Source of the DNA: Heliocidaris erythrogramma
Taxonomy: Eukaryota > Echinodermata > Echinoidea > Camarodonta > Echinometridae
Reading direction: 5' to 3'
Assembly (NCBI GenBank): GCA_025617745.1
Contig: CM046864.1
Coordinates: 27,404,199 to 27,468,198 of the forward strand
Length of the DNA stretch: 64,000 nt
Part shown: one piece after another, positions 10,601 to 22,014 of the stretch
How the letters are laid out: every line of letters begins with the position of its first letter
Position numbering within the stretch: the stretch's first letter is position 1
Position numbers and translations under genes: made by a program
The notes under the pieces: generated by a model
The model's input: only the letters and a program-made list of their open reading frames with translations
Database searches by the model: none
Told to the model about the DNA's origin: nothing

Positions 10601-11990
10601 TGTGGCATATGAACGTCAAGATGATATTGCCTAGTAATCACGAATAATTGCATGCTATTTGGGGTAATCACTCAAATATTATCAATTAGTGGAGCCGGGG
10701 GGGGGGGGGGGGGGGGTCTCCAAGTTATTTTCATATAATTTCATATGTTCATTTGGAAAAGATAAGGAAGCGATTAATATAGGCAAAATTGAATGGGCTC
10801 ACTGTACATGCTGTATGGGTCCATGCTGTAAGCGAGGCTCAAGCGCGAGACAACAGCGCGGGAGGGTGCGGGAAAGGAAAACACACCCGCTCTCCCTCTC
10901 CTTTTTTCGGGGGGGGGGGGGGCTTTGTTCCCCCTCTTTTACCCTCTCTCCCCTCTCTTTCTCCCTCACTCTCTCCCATTTCATTCAAAGTCGGGGGCGA
11001 GGGTAAAGTACGTGCCCCCATGCCGCACCCTTTGCTACGCCGCTGCATTAGAATAATAATGATTTTCACTTTCATTTTCACTTTTTGGTATTACTTCGAC
11101 GAATCAATCATGCTCGCTAACGACTAGCATGCAAGTAAGAAATTATCAGTCGAGCGGTTTATCCTTGACTGTAGGCCTACTACACATTCGAGGCTCTGTC
11201 GAAGTTATTTAACGCACGATTTCCGCCTTTGGAAGGTAATACTTTTACTTATTTTCTGACTAATATTTTACTATCTGAATAATTATTCATAAATTATCAT
11301 TACTGTCTCATACATTCTTTATTTTGTTTTTGCTTAATGCACTGATTTGCCCAAAAGGCGAAGTAAATGATGTGTTGGCATGAATGATGTGTTGGCATGT
11401 ATGATGAGAGGCGCTTTATGCATGGATCGAATTATTAATTCTTAATCTTTCCAAGGAAGCCAAGCTGATATTGCTCAGTTACAAATGGAGGACACTGTAA
11501 AACTGAGTGCAGGCCCTTGTACAGATACACAGATTTCCCACATAGCTTCCAACAAACTGTCTATCAGCAAAAGCATAACACTGTCACTGTTTTACATTTC
11601 GTCTGTTTGCTGCTTTAACTCATTGTTAGAGACGCATTTCGCTCAAAAATGTGGATGGTACCCTAAAATAGCATGGGATATCCAGTGAGGTTTCGGTGGT
11701 GGGGGGCTGAATCCCCAATCCCTGGATAATCAAATTAACATGATAGAGACGCAGATATCATTCTGTAAAAAGAGCAGCGCAAAAAAATAGGCACGATTTT
11801 TTCCGCCTCATTATGATCCTTTTAATGAGCAAATTGTCCAGCGGGGATTGGGTTGAATCAAACTCTTGACATCATGGAGAACAGTAATATTTTACGAATT
11901 TTCAGTTTATAAGGAATGTGAATATCTATATGGATGTCAATATGTAATGTCAATGTATTTCATCTATTCTTCTTGTTATTATTTTGTGTG
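10600..11990. other. Region upstream of the TLR; likely 5' intron or promoter
   Basis: Poly-G runs at 10698-10715 and 10909-10922 and CT-rich sequence to 10980. A plus-strand frame at 11485-11688 shows no known domain. From about 11940 the sequence becomes pyrimidine-rich and ends in TTTTTTAG (11991-11998), a good acceptor for the TLR exon. Confidence 0.45.
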
Positions 11991-11998
11991 TTTTTTAG
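11991..11998 (+). promoter_or_regulatory. Splice acceptor just 5' of the TLR start codon
   Basis: TTTTTTAG after a T-rich tract. It implies an upstream untranslated exon and decides the start at 12006. I did not find the donor exon. Confidence 0.6.
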
Positions 11999-12005
11999 CT
12001 CCATA

Positions 12006-14684
12006 ATGAACAACATGACTCGAAAACACTCGTTCCAGCTATTACTTGCAATGTATCTGACCGTGGTGATCGCAGCGGAAGTGTCATTCCAGCACGTAAA
12101 CACGGTAGGAGTCGAAGGCAGCCGTTTTCTCCACCATCCACATCTGGTGTCGACTCGATGTTACCAAGGTTCCGACAAGAGAAACATTTCCTGTGCCAAA
12201 ATGGGACTCAGACATGTTCCACAGAACTTATACTCAGGCGTAGAAGAACTAGACCTTTCGGAGAATAAAATCACGTCTCTTTGCAACTCTTCGTTTTCAA
12301 ATTATCCACGTCTTAAAAAGGTGTCCCTCGATTGGAATGGTATAAGAAATATTGCTACGGGAAGTTTCTATTCCACGCCGATGCTGGAGTACCTGAACTT
12401 AGGTAATAATTGGTCGTTAAGATCCATCACATCTGAAATGTTCAAGTTTAGTACAAGGCTGTCTCATCTCATTCTCGTTTCGGCAGATTTGGAATTCTTG
12501 CCTCCAGATGTTTTAAGATGGCTCCCGAACCTCCGTGTGTTAGACCTACGTAATACGAATAAAATGTCTCACATTAACCTCACTTTTTGTAGTTCAGAAG
12601 CTCGTGAGCTGAATATCAACCTATGGCATAGTAAAATTAAGGAGATAACACCAGCCACATTTAGAATTGATTGCAAGTTAAATTTTCTCACTCTTGAAGT
12701 AATCGGCTTCTCAGCAATTGACCCATACACCGTAGCGACGATACGCTCTCGTTCTCTCTCTTTCGGTAATCACATGAAGCTAGAGCTGTGGCAATCGTTC
12801 TTCATAGGCATTGGAAACTCGACAATCGAGGAGCTCCTCCTGAAGACCTCAAACGTCGGGAAGATCGATCAGAGCTTTTTTGCACCATTGGAGAACAAGC
12901 CGCTACGGGTTCTCGATCTGTCTGATAATGTTGATGACCTGTCCAACCTTCAAGGAATGGGATTTCTAGCTTTACCTCTTCTTACTACCCTTATTTTAGA
13001 TCGATGTGGTATAGAACATGTAGATCCCATATATTTTACCAAAATGAAAGGCTTACGTGTTCTTCATCTGAATTTTAATAAAATCGGAGACATTCACGGC
13101 AATTCCACCTGGGATATAGGTCTAGAAGAGTTGTATCTCGTTTCTAACTCCTTAGAGATTATTGGTGAAAGAGTTTTCAAAGGGTTAACCAATCTGACGA
13201 AATTGGTGTTGAGGGGAAATACACATTTAGGATGTCTGACGATAACAGCTTTCACTGGTTTGGAAAGCTTAACATATTTAGATTTATCGGGATGCTGGCT
13301 AATCCAAGTGTCAATGAAGACCCCCAATCTCGAAACATTTGTCTATAGCGATTGTGAAGAGCCTAGCTTCCTAGATCATATCCAAGACATTTTCGTTAAC
13401 ACAAATACAATTAGACATGTGCTCATGGCAAATGCCAGCATAAGCTCATTTTGGATTCCATATGAAAGTAATAATAACTCTCTCTTTCAAGGAATGAGAA
13501 ACCTTAATAGCCTTGTTGTAAGGCAAAATCCATTAAGACTACTACAGGCGGAGCTATTGGCAGATCTGCTGTTTCTTAAAGAAATAGATCTAAGCGATTG
13601 CCAACTTGTACAAATTGAGGAGAAGGCGTTTGAAGGCCTTCAGCATTTAAAGATTTTGCGCTTACGGAATAACCACTTACAATATCTTCCACACGGAATA
13701 CTCCAGAATACAAGACAGCTGGACAGTATCAATTTGGATGGCAACATATTGAGGTATCTCGACAGATATTTATTTGTAACTACGTCAAAACTTCAAAATT
13801 TGACACTCGCTGGTAACCGACTTAGTGGTTTCAACCAAAGTACCTTTGAGCCTATTCTTAACTCTTTGGTTTATATCGACGTTTCTGATAATGAGTTGGG
13901 ATGTATCTGTGACTTAAAATGGCTTCCCCTGTGGTTGGCAGGGTCTATTACGCTCCTGAACGAAAACAGCACTAGGTGTTCTTCTGCCTCGCTGGAGGAC
14001 CTGCGCGAAAAGCCACTAATGTTCTTTAAACCATCCGAATTCTGTGGCCCGAACCTCGCGTTATATTGCTCACTTCCTCTTGTAGTCACTTGGGTTGCGG
14101 TGATACTCTTCATAGCATATCGTTATCGATGGTTCTTAAAATACAAACTATTCCTCCTGAAACTGGCTGTCGTAGGTTATCAGGAGATCAAAGACGCCCG
14201 AAACCTTGACGATTTTGAGTTTCATTTCAACGTCATGTTTGCAGAGGAGGACGAACAGTGGGTCATGGACCATCTGCGTCCTGTCTTGGAGGAACTGCTG
14301 CCCGAATACAACAGGAACGTCTATGGCGACAATGGCCTTCCTTTAGGTATGCATTACTGTGATGCAGTTCACTACGTCGTGGAGAAGAGCTACAAGACCA
14401 TCATGTTGGTCAGTAGGGTTGCTGTGCAGGATAACTGGTTCGTCATCAAATTCAGGACTGCGGCCGACCAGGTCAACGACTCACAATTAGAGAACATGGT
14501 GGTCATCTTCCTAGAAGACATTCCAGACAACGAACTACCGTTTCTGGTCAGGCTGTACCTGAGCGACCGTAAGCCGTACCTCAGCTGGGAGGACGATGAG
14601 GGGTTTCAGGAGTACTTCTGGCGCAAACTCACCAAGATGCTGACGATGAATCTGCGCTGTAACAATCTTATCCCTCCCGAATAA
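12006..14684 (+). CDS. Toll-like receptor (LRR ectodomain, TM, TIR), coding region in one exon
   Basis: Innate immune receptor of 892 residues. I choose the ATG at 12006, just after an acceptor TTTTTTAG at 11991-11998, over the in-frame ATG at 11934, because it puts a signal peptide (LLLAMYLTVVIAAEVSF) at the N-terminus. Then come an LRRNT-like pair of cysteines (CYQG...ISCAKMGLRHVP), roughly 20 leucine-rich repeats, one LRRCT (GCICDLKWLPLWLAG...C...C), a membrane segment at about 684-707, and a TIR domain at about 739-885. One LRRCT marks the single-cysteine-cluster (vertebrate-like) architecture common among sea urchin TLRs. In the TIR, box 1 reads FHFNVMFAEEDE and box 2 reads GDNGLPLG in place of RDxxPG; box 3 keeps FW (EYFWRKL). 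The frame is intact. The ligand is unknown; signalling through a MyD88-type adaptor is inferred. Confidence 0.93.
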   Translation: MNNMTRKHSFQLLLAMYLTVVIAAEVSFQHVNTVGVEGSRFLHHPHLVSTRCYQGSDKRNISCAKMGLRHVPQNLYSGVEELDLSENKITSLCNSSFSNYPRLKKVSLDWNGIRNIATGSFYSTPMLEYLNLGNNWSLRSITSEMFKFSTRLSHLILVSADLEFLPPDVLRWLPNLRVLDLRNTNKMSHINLTFCSSEARELNINLWHSKIKEITPATFRIDCKLNFLTLEVIGFSAIDPYTVATIRSRSLSFGNHMKLELWQSFFIGIGNSTIEELLLKTSNVGKIDQSFFAPLENKPLRVLDLSDNVDDLSNLQGMGFLALPLLTTLILDRCGIEHVDPIYFTKMKGLRVLHLNFNKIGDIHGNSTWDIGLEELYLVSNSLEIIGERVFKGLTNLTKLVLRGNTHLGCLTITAFTGLESLTYLDLSGCWLIQVSMKTPNLETFVYSDCEEPSFLDHIQDIFVNTNTIRHVLMANASISSFWIPYESNNNSLFQGMRNLNSLVVRQNPLRLLQAELLADLLFLKEIDLSDCQLVQIEEKAFEGLQHLKILRLRNNHLQYLPHGILQNTRQLDSINLDGNILRYLDRYLFVTTSKLQNLTLAGNRLSGFNQSTFEPILNSLVYIDVSDNELGCICDLKWLPLWLAGSITLLNENSTRCSSASLEDLREKPLMFFKPSEFCGPNLALYCSLPLVVTWVAVILFIAYRYRWFLKYKLFLLKLAVVGYQEIKDARNLDDFEFHFNVMFAEEDEQWVMDHLRPVLEELLPEYNRNVYGDNGLPLGMHYCDAVHYVVEKSYKTIMLVSRVAVQDNWFVIKFRTAADQVNDSQLENMVVIFLEDIPDNELPFLVRLYLSDRKPYLSWEDDEGFQEYFWRKLTKMLTMNLRCNNLIPPE

Positions 14685-14693
14685 CCACTGGTG

Positions 14694-14725
<32 letters not shown>

Positions 14726-15037
14726 GGGGGGGGGGGGGGGGGGGTGGTCACAACCGGCCTCTCGTGCTTGCATGCTTGTCAAATACTTTTTTTTCAGAAT
14801 CGAGCCCCCCCCCCCCCTTAAAAAATCCTTGATCTGCCCTAGTGAGCAACAGCCATAAGGAAATTCGATGCAAGCCCGTCAGGGAAATTAAATGTAATTT
14901 TCGAACAGGTCGTCTGCTATATAGTCACATACATGAATTGAGATAATTGATAATTACCTATTATGTAAGAATTTTCACAGTGGCGTATCGAGATATTGAG
15001 GTGACTTCCCTCTAATTTATCTTGTCACCAAAGTCTC

Positions 15038-15069
<32 letters not shown>

Positions 15070-15329
15070 TACGCTAAGGATTTGGGGCCTTTTCTTTGGT
15101 TCGAATAGGCGTCTCCCCTGGCCCTTTCGATCCCCGCCTTTTGGTACCCACGGGCGAGGAATGGTTATTAGAGCCTTGGTGGGAGGCACTTCTTAAGGGC
15201 TGACGTGCCGTCCATATTTCATAAATTCATTTTTAAACATTGAATTTCCGCAGGGAGTAATGATTCTGCCAACCCATGAAGCGGGTTTGTAGCTTCATGC
15301 CCAACCCATACCCTTTACCTGTGAAGGGG
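14685..15329. other. TLR 3' flank, homopolymer and AT repeats
   Basis: A T run (14699-14725) runs straight into a G run (14726-14743); a C run lies near 14806-14818. AT dinucleotide repeats occupy about 15038-15070. No clear AATAAA was seen close to the stop. Confidence 0.5.
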
Positions 15330-15520
15330 AGGTATGCCAAATTGGAACAGCGTGGCCATATCCGCATGCATGGATGGCTTCAATGTACAGTATATACGTC
15401 GCGACAACACACGTGTTATACGTTCACACAGCGCATGTATGGCTTCAATGTACACGGCCCAACGACACACGTGTTATTCGTTCGCACAACGCACTTCTAC
15501 ATGTAGGCCTACTGCATGTA
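15330..15520. repeat. Two-copy imperfect tandem repeat (~65 bp)
   Basis: The phrase ACACACGTGTTAT.CGTTC... ATGTATGGCTTCAATGTACA occurs twice in a row. It lies directly before the 5' end of the LINE. Confidence 0.5.
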
Positions 15521-17881
15521 TTATGTTTCACGCATATATGTCTATAGTTGATAAATGTGCTCCATTAAAACAAGTAAGAATTAAGCAAAGAACCGATAAG
15601 TGGATGAATGCTGAAATTATTTCGTTAATAAGACAAAGAAATATAGCTTTTAAAAGAATGAAAAAGGATTGTGGTAATTTAGAATTAGAAAAGAAATATA
15701 AACTTTTACGTAATTTGGTGCAAAGAAAAGTGAGACAGGCTAAAGAAGAATACTTCCAAAATCAAATTGATGAGCATAAAAATGATTCTAAAAAGTTGTG
15801 GAAGAATCTGAAAGATTTAGGTTGTAAAAACAAACAAAAGAATGTTAAAGAGAATGTTATTAATATACAAGGGGAGTTATGTCATGATAATATGAGGATA
15901 GCGAACGAATTTAACAATTATTTCACAACTGTGGCAGAAAAATTAACTAGTAATCTGCCAGATAGCAACGCAAATGAATTTGGAACGGACAGTGTTAAAT
16001 TACAAAAATTATACAACACTAAGGGTGTGTCGAAAGGTTGTTTTCTTTTTTCTCCTGTCAAAGAAAAGTTTGTTTTAGATGAATTGAATAAGTTGAAAAT
16101 ATCAAAAAGTACCGGGCTTGACTTGGTACCTGCCAGATTTTTGAAGGATGGAGCTAAATATTTGTATAAACCTTTAACTTACATTATTAACTTATCTATC
16201 TCAACTTCCACCTTCCCTGATGAAATGAAAATTGCAAAAGTAACACCCCTTTATAAAAAGAAAGATAAAACTAATGTTAGCAATTATAGACCGATTAGCG
16301 TTTTAAGTATAGTCTCGAAGGTCCTAGAGAAATATGTGTATGCCCAATTAGAGAACTACTTTCAAGAAAACAAAATAATATACGAATTTCAATCTGGTTT
16401 TAGAAATGGTTATTCCACTGAAACTTGTCTTATTCACCTGTTAGATTTTGTCAGGAACGAAATTTCCCAAGGACGTTTTGTCGGGATGGTTCTTCTTGAC
16501 TTGCAAAAAGCCTTCGATACCGTTAACCATAATAAAATGTTAAGTAAATTAGAAGTAATGGGTTTAAATTCTGCATGTGTGCAGTGGTTTAGGTCTTACT
16601 TGACCAATCGTCATCAGGTTGTCTCGTTGCAAAATGTATTCTCCGATTCTATGCCCATAAGATGCGGAGTTCCCCAGGGGAGCATATTAGGTCCTATTCT
16701 TTTCATGTGCTACATTAATGATATGTGTTTGTGTCAACGACAGTAAATTACTTTTATATGCGGATGATAGTGTGTTACTATATTCTGGTACTGATCCTAA
16801 GCTGATCGGGGAAAAACTTAGCTTAGAATTATCAAACTGTGTTAATTGGATGACAGCAAATAAGCTTAGCTTACATATTGGTAAAACCGAAAGTATTTTG
16901 TTTTGTTCGCGGGGGAGGCTGAAGTATACTGATGATTTCAATATAAGTTATAACAATCAACTCATTAAGAGACAGGATTCTGTGAAGTATTTAGGACTAA
17001 ATATAGCTAGTGATCTTTCTTGCTCAAGTTTGGTTGACAGTATTGTCAAAAAAGCTAATGCTCGTCTAAAATTCTTGTATCGTTATCAAAATTGCATGAA
17101 CTTAAAATCAAGACGCATTTTAAGTTTTTCCTTAATACAATGTTTATTTGATTATGCTAATGCGGCATGGTACTGCGGTCTAGGCAAGGTGGATCAAAAC
17201 AAGTTAAAAATAATTCAAAATAAGATTGTAAGATTTATCAATCACTTACCACCAAGAACACACATTGGGAAGAGTGAACTTGAAATAGCTGGTCTTCTTC
17301 ATGTAAACCTTAGATCACAACAACTTTTAATTCACCATGTACACAAGATTTTTTACTCTAATGCAGATCACTATATCTCAAATAATTTTACTCGCTCTTC
17401 AAGTGTTCATGGGCATGACACTAGAAATAGTCAATTTAATTTCGTAGTGCCTAAGCGGAAAGGTAAAATTGGAAATTCCTTTTATTTTAACGGTATTCTT
17501 TTCTGGAATTCCCTCCCAAATCATGTTAAGTCAGTTAAGAATTTTTTACATTTTAAAAGGGTATTGAAGCATCATCTGAAAAATGTGTCTACTCCATAAC
17601 TATATTTCTCCTCTCCTTCCCTGATAGCAGAAAGTGTTAAAAAATGACGTGATATTTACGTCGTGGTTTTCGTCTTTTTTACGTCCTGTAATTACGTCAA
17701 TAAGACAACTTGCACCAACGCAAGACGTCAAGAGAACGTCTTATTTTGACGTCATCTCTACGTCTTGTACACCGTAAAAACTAAAGTGCTACTTTTAGGG
17801 GCATGTATAGTGAATGCACCTGAAATGCTGTTTATAGCACTTGTAGTGTGCTAATTTACCAGCAAAAAAAAATGTGACCGT

Positions 17882-17942
17882 GGCGAGCCTCGAACCAGGT
17901 TCCGCTGATTGAGAGGCGCTGACGTTACCGATGGACTAACAA
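17882..17942 (-). repeat. tRNA-like sequence, left arm of foldback
   Basis: Read on the minus strand: TTAGTCCATCGGTAA (D-arm/A-box-like), then CCTGGTTCGAGGCTCGCC (T-arm/B-box and 3' acceptor strand). It is not a full functional tRNA by eye. Confidence 0.55.
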
Positions 17943-18049
17943 ATGCTTCTTGCAATCCAGTTTAGTCATGGGAGTCAAGTAGATAACATGAACTATGTGG
18001 TGTCGTAAATTCACTATGTAACAATATGATCTGCTCTAAATCGTACAAT

Positions 18050-18112
18050 GTGAGTTAGTCCAGCGGTAATGCCAGCAATTCTCGATCAGCGGACCCTGGT
18101 TCGAAGCTCGCC
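18050..18112 (+). repeat. tRNA-like sequence, right arm of foldback
   Basis: GTGAGTTAGTCCAGCGGTAA then CCTGGTTCGAAGCTCGCC. The first and last seven bases can partly pair as an acceptor stem. It is the better preserved of the two. Confidence 0.55.
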
Positions 18113-18799
18113 CAAATCATTTTTTTTGTGTGAATGTTTAGCAGTTTAAGGAGCCGGTCCAGCTCCCGTGAAAGTGCTGAAATAGCACGCTGTGTGCATT
18201 CAATAGCACTCTGAGTGCAGTCCCTATGCATGCCCTCAAAAAGTGCTCAGCACTTCAGTTTTTGCAGTGTACAGATGACGTCAAAATAAGACGTCCTCTT
18301 GACGTCTTGCGTTGGTGCAAGTTGTCGTCTTATTGACGTAATTACAGGACGTAAAAAAGACGAAAACCACGACGTAAATATCACGTAATTTTTACCACTT
18401 TCTGCTATCAGGGTTTTTGTAGCTCAGGTGGTTTTTTCCTATATTATATGACTTATGTAACCAACGTTTATTATCGATAGTTTCATTATGATTTTCTGTA
18501 TATAGTTTTTTTCCGTTGAGTAAGTCTTGTTTTCACATTTATGTAATCTTCGCCTACTTTATAAAAATGTTATGTTTTATTTTGCTACTTTAGTACATTC
18601 TTATTACTTGTCGTACGTGTACGATAGTCTTGTAGCCGTACTAATGTGTTTTCTTAGTGTATTTTTTAATCAGTTATTTAGGTATAAGGACCCCATTGGA
18701 AATAAGCCATTTCGGCTTTCATGGGCTATCCTGTCATGGTACCTGGTTATGTTAGTATTGCAATATACCTGACGAATAAAATAAAATCAAATCAAATAC

Positions 18800-19540
18800 A
18801 GTTACATCATTATTTTGTAGCTTCACATACACAGGTTTGTGTGTATGTAACTATATGATTTCACGGCGGTCGCTGGGGGGGGGGGGGGGGGGGCATGTCT
18901 CGCTGAAGCACATAACCCGGGTTACGCGTTTATGGTATCCAAAAAAGCAAAAATCAAGAAAAAGGATATCAAATTCAGAGAATTCAGAGAAAGAATAAGA
19001 TCCGCGGAAGGGTGGGGGGGGGGAATATCGGTTGCAACGGTGTAAAGAAGGAGCCCCCCCCCCAAAAAAAAAAAACAAACAACAACAACAACAAACAAAA
19101 ACAAAAACAAAAACAACAAAAACAAAAATTCCTTCGAAAATATTTCCGCTATGATATGAATACGTATAATGATTAATCCCTTCTCCCCTCGCGCTGGGGG
19201 TGATGGGATGACAATGGAATGGGGGAGCGGGAGGGGGGGGGGGGGGGCGGGAGTAGTAGGGAAAAGTCAATCCTCGGTCCTCCCAAGACCCATATAAGGG
19301 GGCTATAATCCCCCTGAAAATAAAATTACAAATTCATTTTTTCTCATTTTTGCATCCTTTACAGGGGACGTACCGCTAATTATGGATGTTATGTTTTCAC
19401 AGAAACATGGCAAGATCAAATTGCTCCCTCTAGGTCTATCCATGGATATTCTACTCGAACATTATTATATCCATATCATTAATCTTCATCAAGATGAAAA
19501 TGTATGCAAGCCTTGGATAAATAAGACATACTCACATGAT
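18800..19540. other. Low-complexity intergenic DNA
   Basis: Poly-G at 18876-18893 and 19227-19247, poly-A/CAACAA repeats at 19060-19130. Frames here are artefacts of these tracts. Confidence 0.5.
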
Positions 19541-19890
19541 CAGGGGCGGATCCAGAATTTAGTATAAGGCGGGGATCACAAGTGTAGGTTTGTAAACTTT
19601 TGGAAAAGGCAGACCTGTATTTTTTGGGTCTTGCCAGGTTCTTGGAAAGTCTCGGGGGGGGGGGGGGCGAGTGGCGAGAATTTTTTTTTTTTTCGTCAGA
19701 CCTCCAAAATTCGCTCAGGATTCTCTGACAAGCAAAAAAAAAGAAGGTTTCATTCTAAAAGGGGGCGGGGGCACAATCGACAAAAGGGCTGATCGTCTAT
19801 GGTCAAAATGCATACTTTCCTTCCAAAAGGGGGGGGGGGGGGTGGGGAGGGCACGGGCCGGAAGTACCCCCCCCCCCCCCGGATCCGCCA
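19541..19890. mobile_element. Short element bounded by GGGGCGGATCC ends
   Basis: Starts CAGGGGCGGATCCAG and ends GGATCCGCCA, an imperfect inverted repeat, with several poly-G/C runs inside. Similar phrases occur at 53100-53265. A non-autonomous DNA element is the likeliest reading. Confidence 0.4.
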
Positions 19891-20384
19891 ATGCACATGT
19901 TGTAAATACTTCTTGGTAAAAAATAACTTTACCCGACTTTTTTATTTATTCACTTGATTATTGTGACAGATATACGTTACGGTGGTTATTCATAAACACA
20001 GCTAGCGCCCGTGGATGGCTACGGGCTGCTTCTGCTAGTACTGTATATAAATATTTCCTTTGAAAATGACTTTTCACGCTCTTTTCTGACTTCGCATATT
20101 TTGAATAACCATCTCCCACAAGTACCTCATAGCCCCCCCCCCCCCCCCCCCCCCTCATTTCATTTCCATCCTGATTCTCTCCCTCTCTTGCTATTATTCA
20201 TTAACTCTTCTTTAAATCAGTTCTCTCTATCTCTCTCAGTAAAATTCATTGGATATTTTGCATAATTGTATCGAGTTAGTGCACATAAGCCTCGAACAAT
20301 GGAGCAGTGTGAACTTGTCTAGTTGATGTTAAAATATAAGAGTTAAAAAGCAACCAGTGTATTTATCTGGTACAAACGCTGTTA

Positions 20385-20712
20385 CCTGGGGTGTTTCATA
20401 AAGCTGTTGGTAAAGTTACGCATGACTTTAAACGAATGACTTGAATATGGCAAGCCAAATGGGATGCTCAATAATTTTTAACTGCATCAACTAAAGTTGA
20501 ACGGTGCAGATGTACATTAACATTCTTATTGTAACAAATATTTTTAATGCAAAGGATATTTCTTGCCATAATTTAATTGAGGTTATTGGAAATACAGTCA
20601 AATTTTGTTAAAACATCCGGAAAAACTTTGGGCATCCTATCTGGCACTCCATATTCAAGTCGTTCGTAAAGTCATGCGTAACTTTACGAACAGCTTTATG
20701 AAACACCCCTGG
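20385..20712. mobile_element. MITE with ~70 bp inverted ends (GTTTCATAAAGCTG family)
   Basis: Left end CCTGGGGTGTTTCATAAAGC and right end its complement (GCTTTATGAAACACCCCTGG). Good pairing continues for about 70 bases through GTTACGCATGACTTTA. Non-coding. Its end motif resembles the MITEs at 34859-34997 and 40327-40466. Confidence 0.75.
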
Positions 20713-20861
20713 CTTGATTCCTTTACATTAGTCTCTAATCCATTTCTAGAAATATATAAGCCTGCTTGCAAAATGAAAATGCGAAAATTAGTGTCTGATA
20801 TATGTGTACAATTATATTTGCTTTTACCAATGTCATAGTAATAATTAAATTATTAACGATA

Positions 20862-21245
20862 GAGTTGAGTTCTGGTCACGAGATTGAATTGTGACAGAAA
20901 CTGTCTCGAAGCAATTGGGAAAGGTTGATTATATAGCACATAAGAATTGGTGTATGCTGTAAGGTCTTGGATCCGGAATCACCGAAATGATAAGAAATTG
21001 ACTCAATCCTGCTGAGAGTCACATGCACTGCACACATGAATGTCTATGGGACTACACACAAATATTCGGCCCGAACATGTCAGCTGTTTCTTGTCATATT
21101 TTGAATATGAGGGCATTTGAAGAGCAACCATTTTCAGGGGACATTTCTACTATTGTAATCTTCCAAACTAACATAAATATAATGAGAAAGCTCATAAAAT
21201 TATTTGTTTACCTTTCCCAGAGCTCGACATGCTTCCCTTTAAAGT
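20862..21245 (+). repeat. Dispersed repeat B, copy 1
   Basis: Matches 47138-47485 in direct orientation through blocks such as AGCAATTGGGAAAGGTTGAT, AATTGGTGTAT and GACTCAATCCTGC. Part of it recurs at 48797-48868. Non-coding, family unknown. Confidence 0.65.
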
Positions 21246-21339
21246 CGTAGTCTATATCAGTTCATGTGTTTATTATGGTCGAGCATCTTCATGCATTGAT
21301 TGGAAGATGTTACAATCTAAAGATGGTTTTTTTTTTGTC

Positions 21340-21930
21340 ATTGACGAACGGAAATTACATAAGACCTAATACAGTAGGCTATCTTCGTCCCAATATGATA
21401 GCATTATCCAAATTGTAATCCGAACTGCAAGTTTTTTAAAAAGACGTTTCCAAATATATGGGTAAACAAAATAGAAAATACAAATTACAATCCAGATGAA
21501 ATGGAAAACCTGCAAGAAGTGTTTGAGATATCAAATGATGACTTGATTAATGTAAGTCACATGAAAGCAAAACACTGTTATGACTCCAAACAAGAAAACT
21601 CCCCGCTTCATCTATTGTTATGGCAAGAAATATTGCAACTATATACCGATAAATTATGATTGGAGACATGTTATTAGATTTTAAATTGAAAAAAAGAATA
21701 AAGATAATGAAGTAAGACAATTTGATTTCAAATGACTTCATAATATTTTACCTTTTAAAGATAATCTATATCAGTGGAAAATCTCATCTAATATGATTTG
21801 TTCATTCTGTAACGATCCAGAATCGTCCATGTTGCTTATATTCCGTCAAGGTGCAGTTTTTTTGGAGCAGCCACCAATCAGTATCAAATTTGATTCATTT
21901 TTCTTGAGTTCTGGGAAAAAAAGGAAATAT
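21340..21930 (+). pseudogene. Decayed LINE 3' end, L1-like
   Basis: In broken frames I see EVRQFDFK, then LHNILPFKDNLYQWKISSNM and CSFCNDPESS. This resembles the C-terminal zinc-knuckle region of L1/Tx1-type LINEs (FQFK.LH.ILP...L...CSFC). Many stops; a fossil. Confidence 0.5.
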
Positions 21931-21934
21931 TATT

Positions 21935-22014
21935 TGTGAGCTTTCTCATTCCTTTTATGCCAGATCGGAAGAACATCATAGTAGAAATTTCCCCAGAAAT
22001 GGATTGTGTTCGAA
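21935..22014 (-). repeat. Dispersed repeat B fragment, left flank of LTR element
   Basis: Reverse-complement match to part of repeat B (GAGCTTTCTCATT, AGTAGAAATTTCCCC). The match resumes at 34418 beyond the LTR element, so the retrotransposon landed inside a copy of repeat B. Confidence 0.55.

Larger units (their letters stand above)
17619..18413. mobile_element. 795 bp foldback element with tRNA-like arms
   Basis: Begins CCCTGATAGCAGAAAGTG and ends in its near-complement. The two halves are inverted copies for at least 250 bases with few changes and many ACGTC motifs (TGACGTCA type). Inside each arm is a tRNA-like sequence: 17882-17942 on the minus strand and 18050-18112 on the plus strand. 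No protein is encoded. It sits in the 3' UTR of the LINE, so it is younger than that LINE. I could not define a clear target-site duplication. Confidence 0.8.
15535..18790 (+). mobile_element. CR1/L2-type LINE, 5'-truncated, with inserted foldback
   Basis: The first frame (to 16746) starts in the linker between endonuclease and reverse transcriptase (WMNAEIISLIRQRNIAFKRM, FNNYFTTVAEKL). It then gives RT blocks: KSTGLDLVPARFLKD, NYRPISVLSIVSKVLEKYV, QSGFRNGYSTET, LLDLQKAFDTVNH and GVPQGSILGPILF. The YADD catalytic motif (LLLYADDSVLLYSG) lies in a second frame, 16718-17599, so there is a one-base frame break between about 16725 and 16745. The C-terminus (HGHDTRNSQFNF, FWNSLPNHVKS) is typical of CR1/L2/Jockey-group elements. 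The 3' UTR is split by the foldback at 17619-18413 and ends near 18790 in AATAAAATAAAATCAAATC, the clade's short 3' microsatellite. The endonuclease is missing. Not active. Confidence 0.85.

Noticed and set aside
11934-12005. Earlier ATG for the TLR
   Set aside because: It lies in a pyrimidine tract before an acceptor AG; the ATG at 12006 gives a normal signal peptide.
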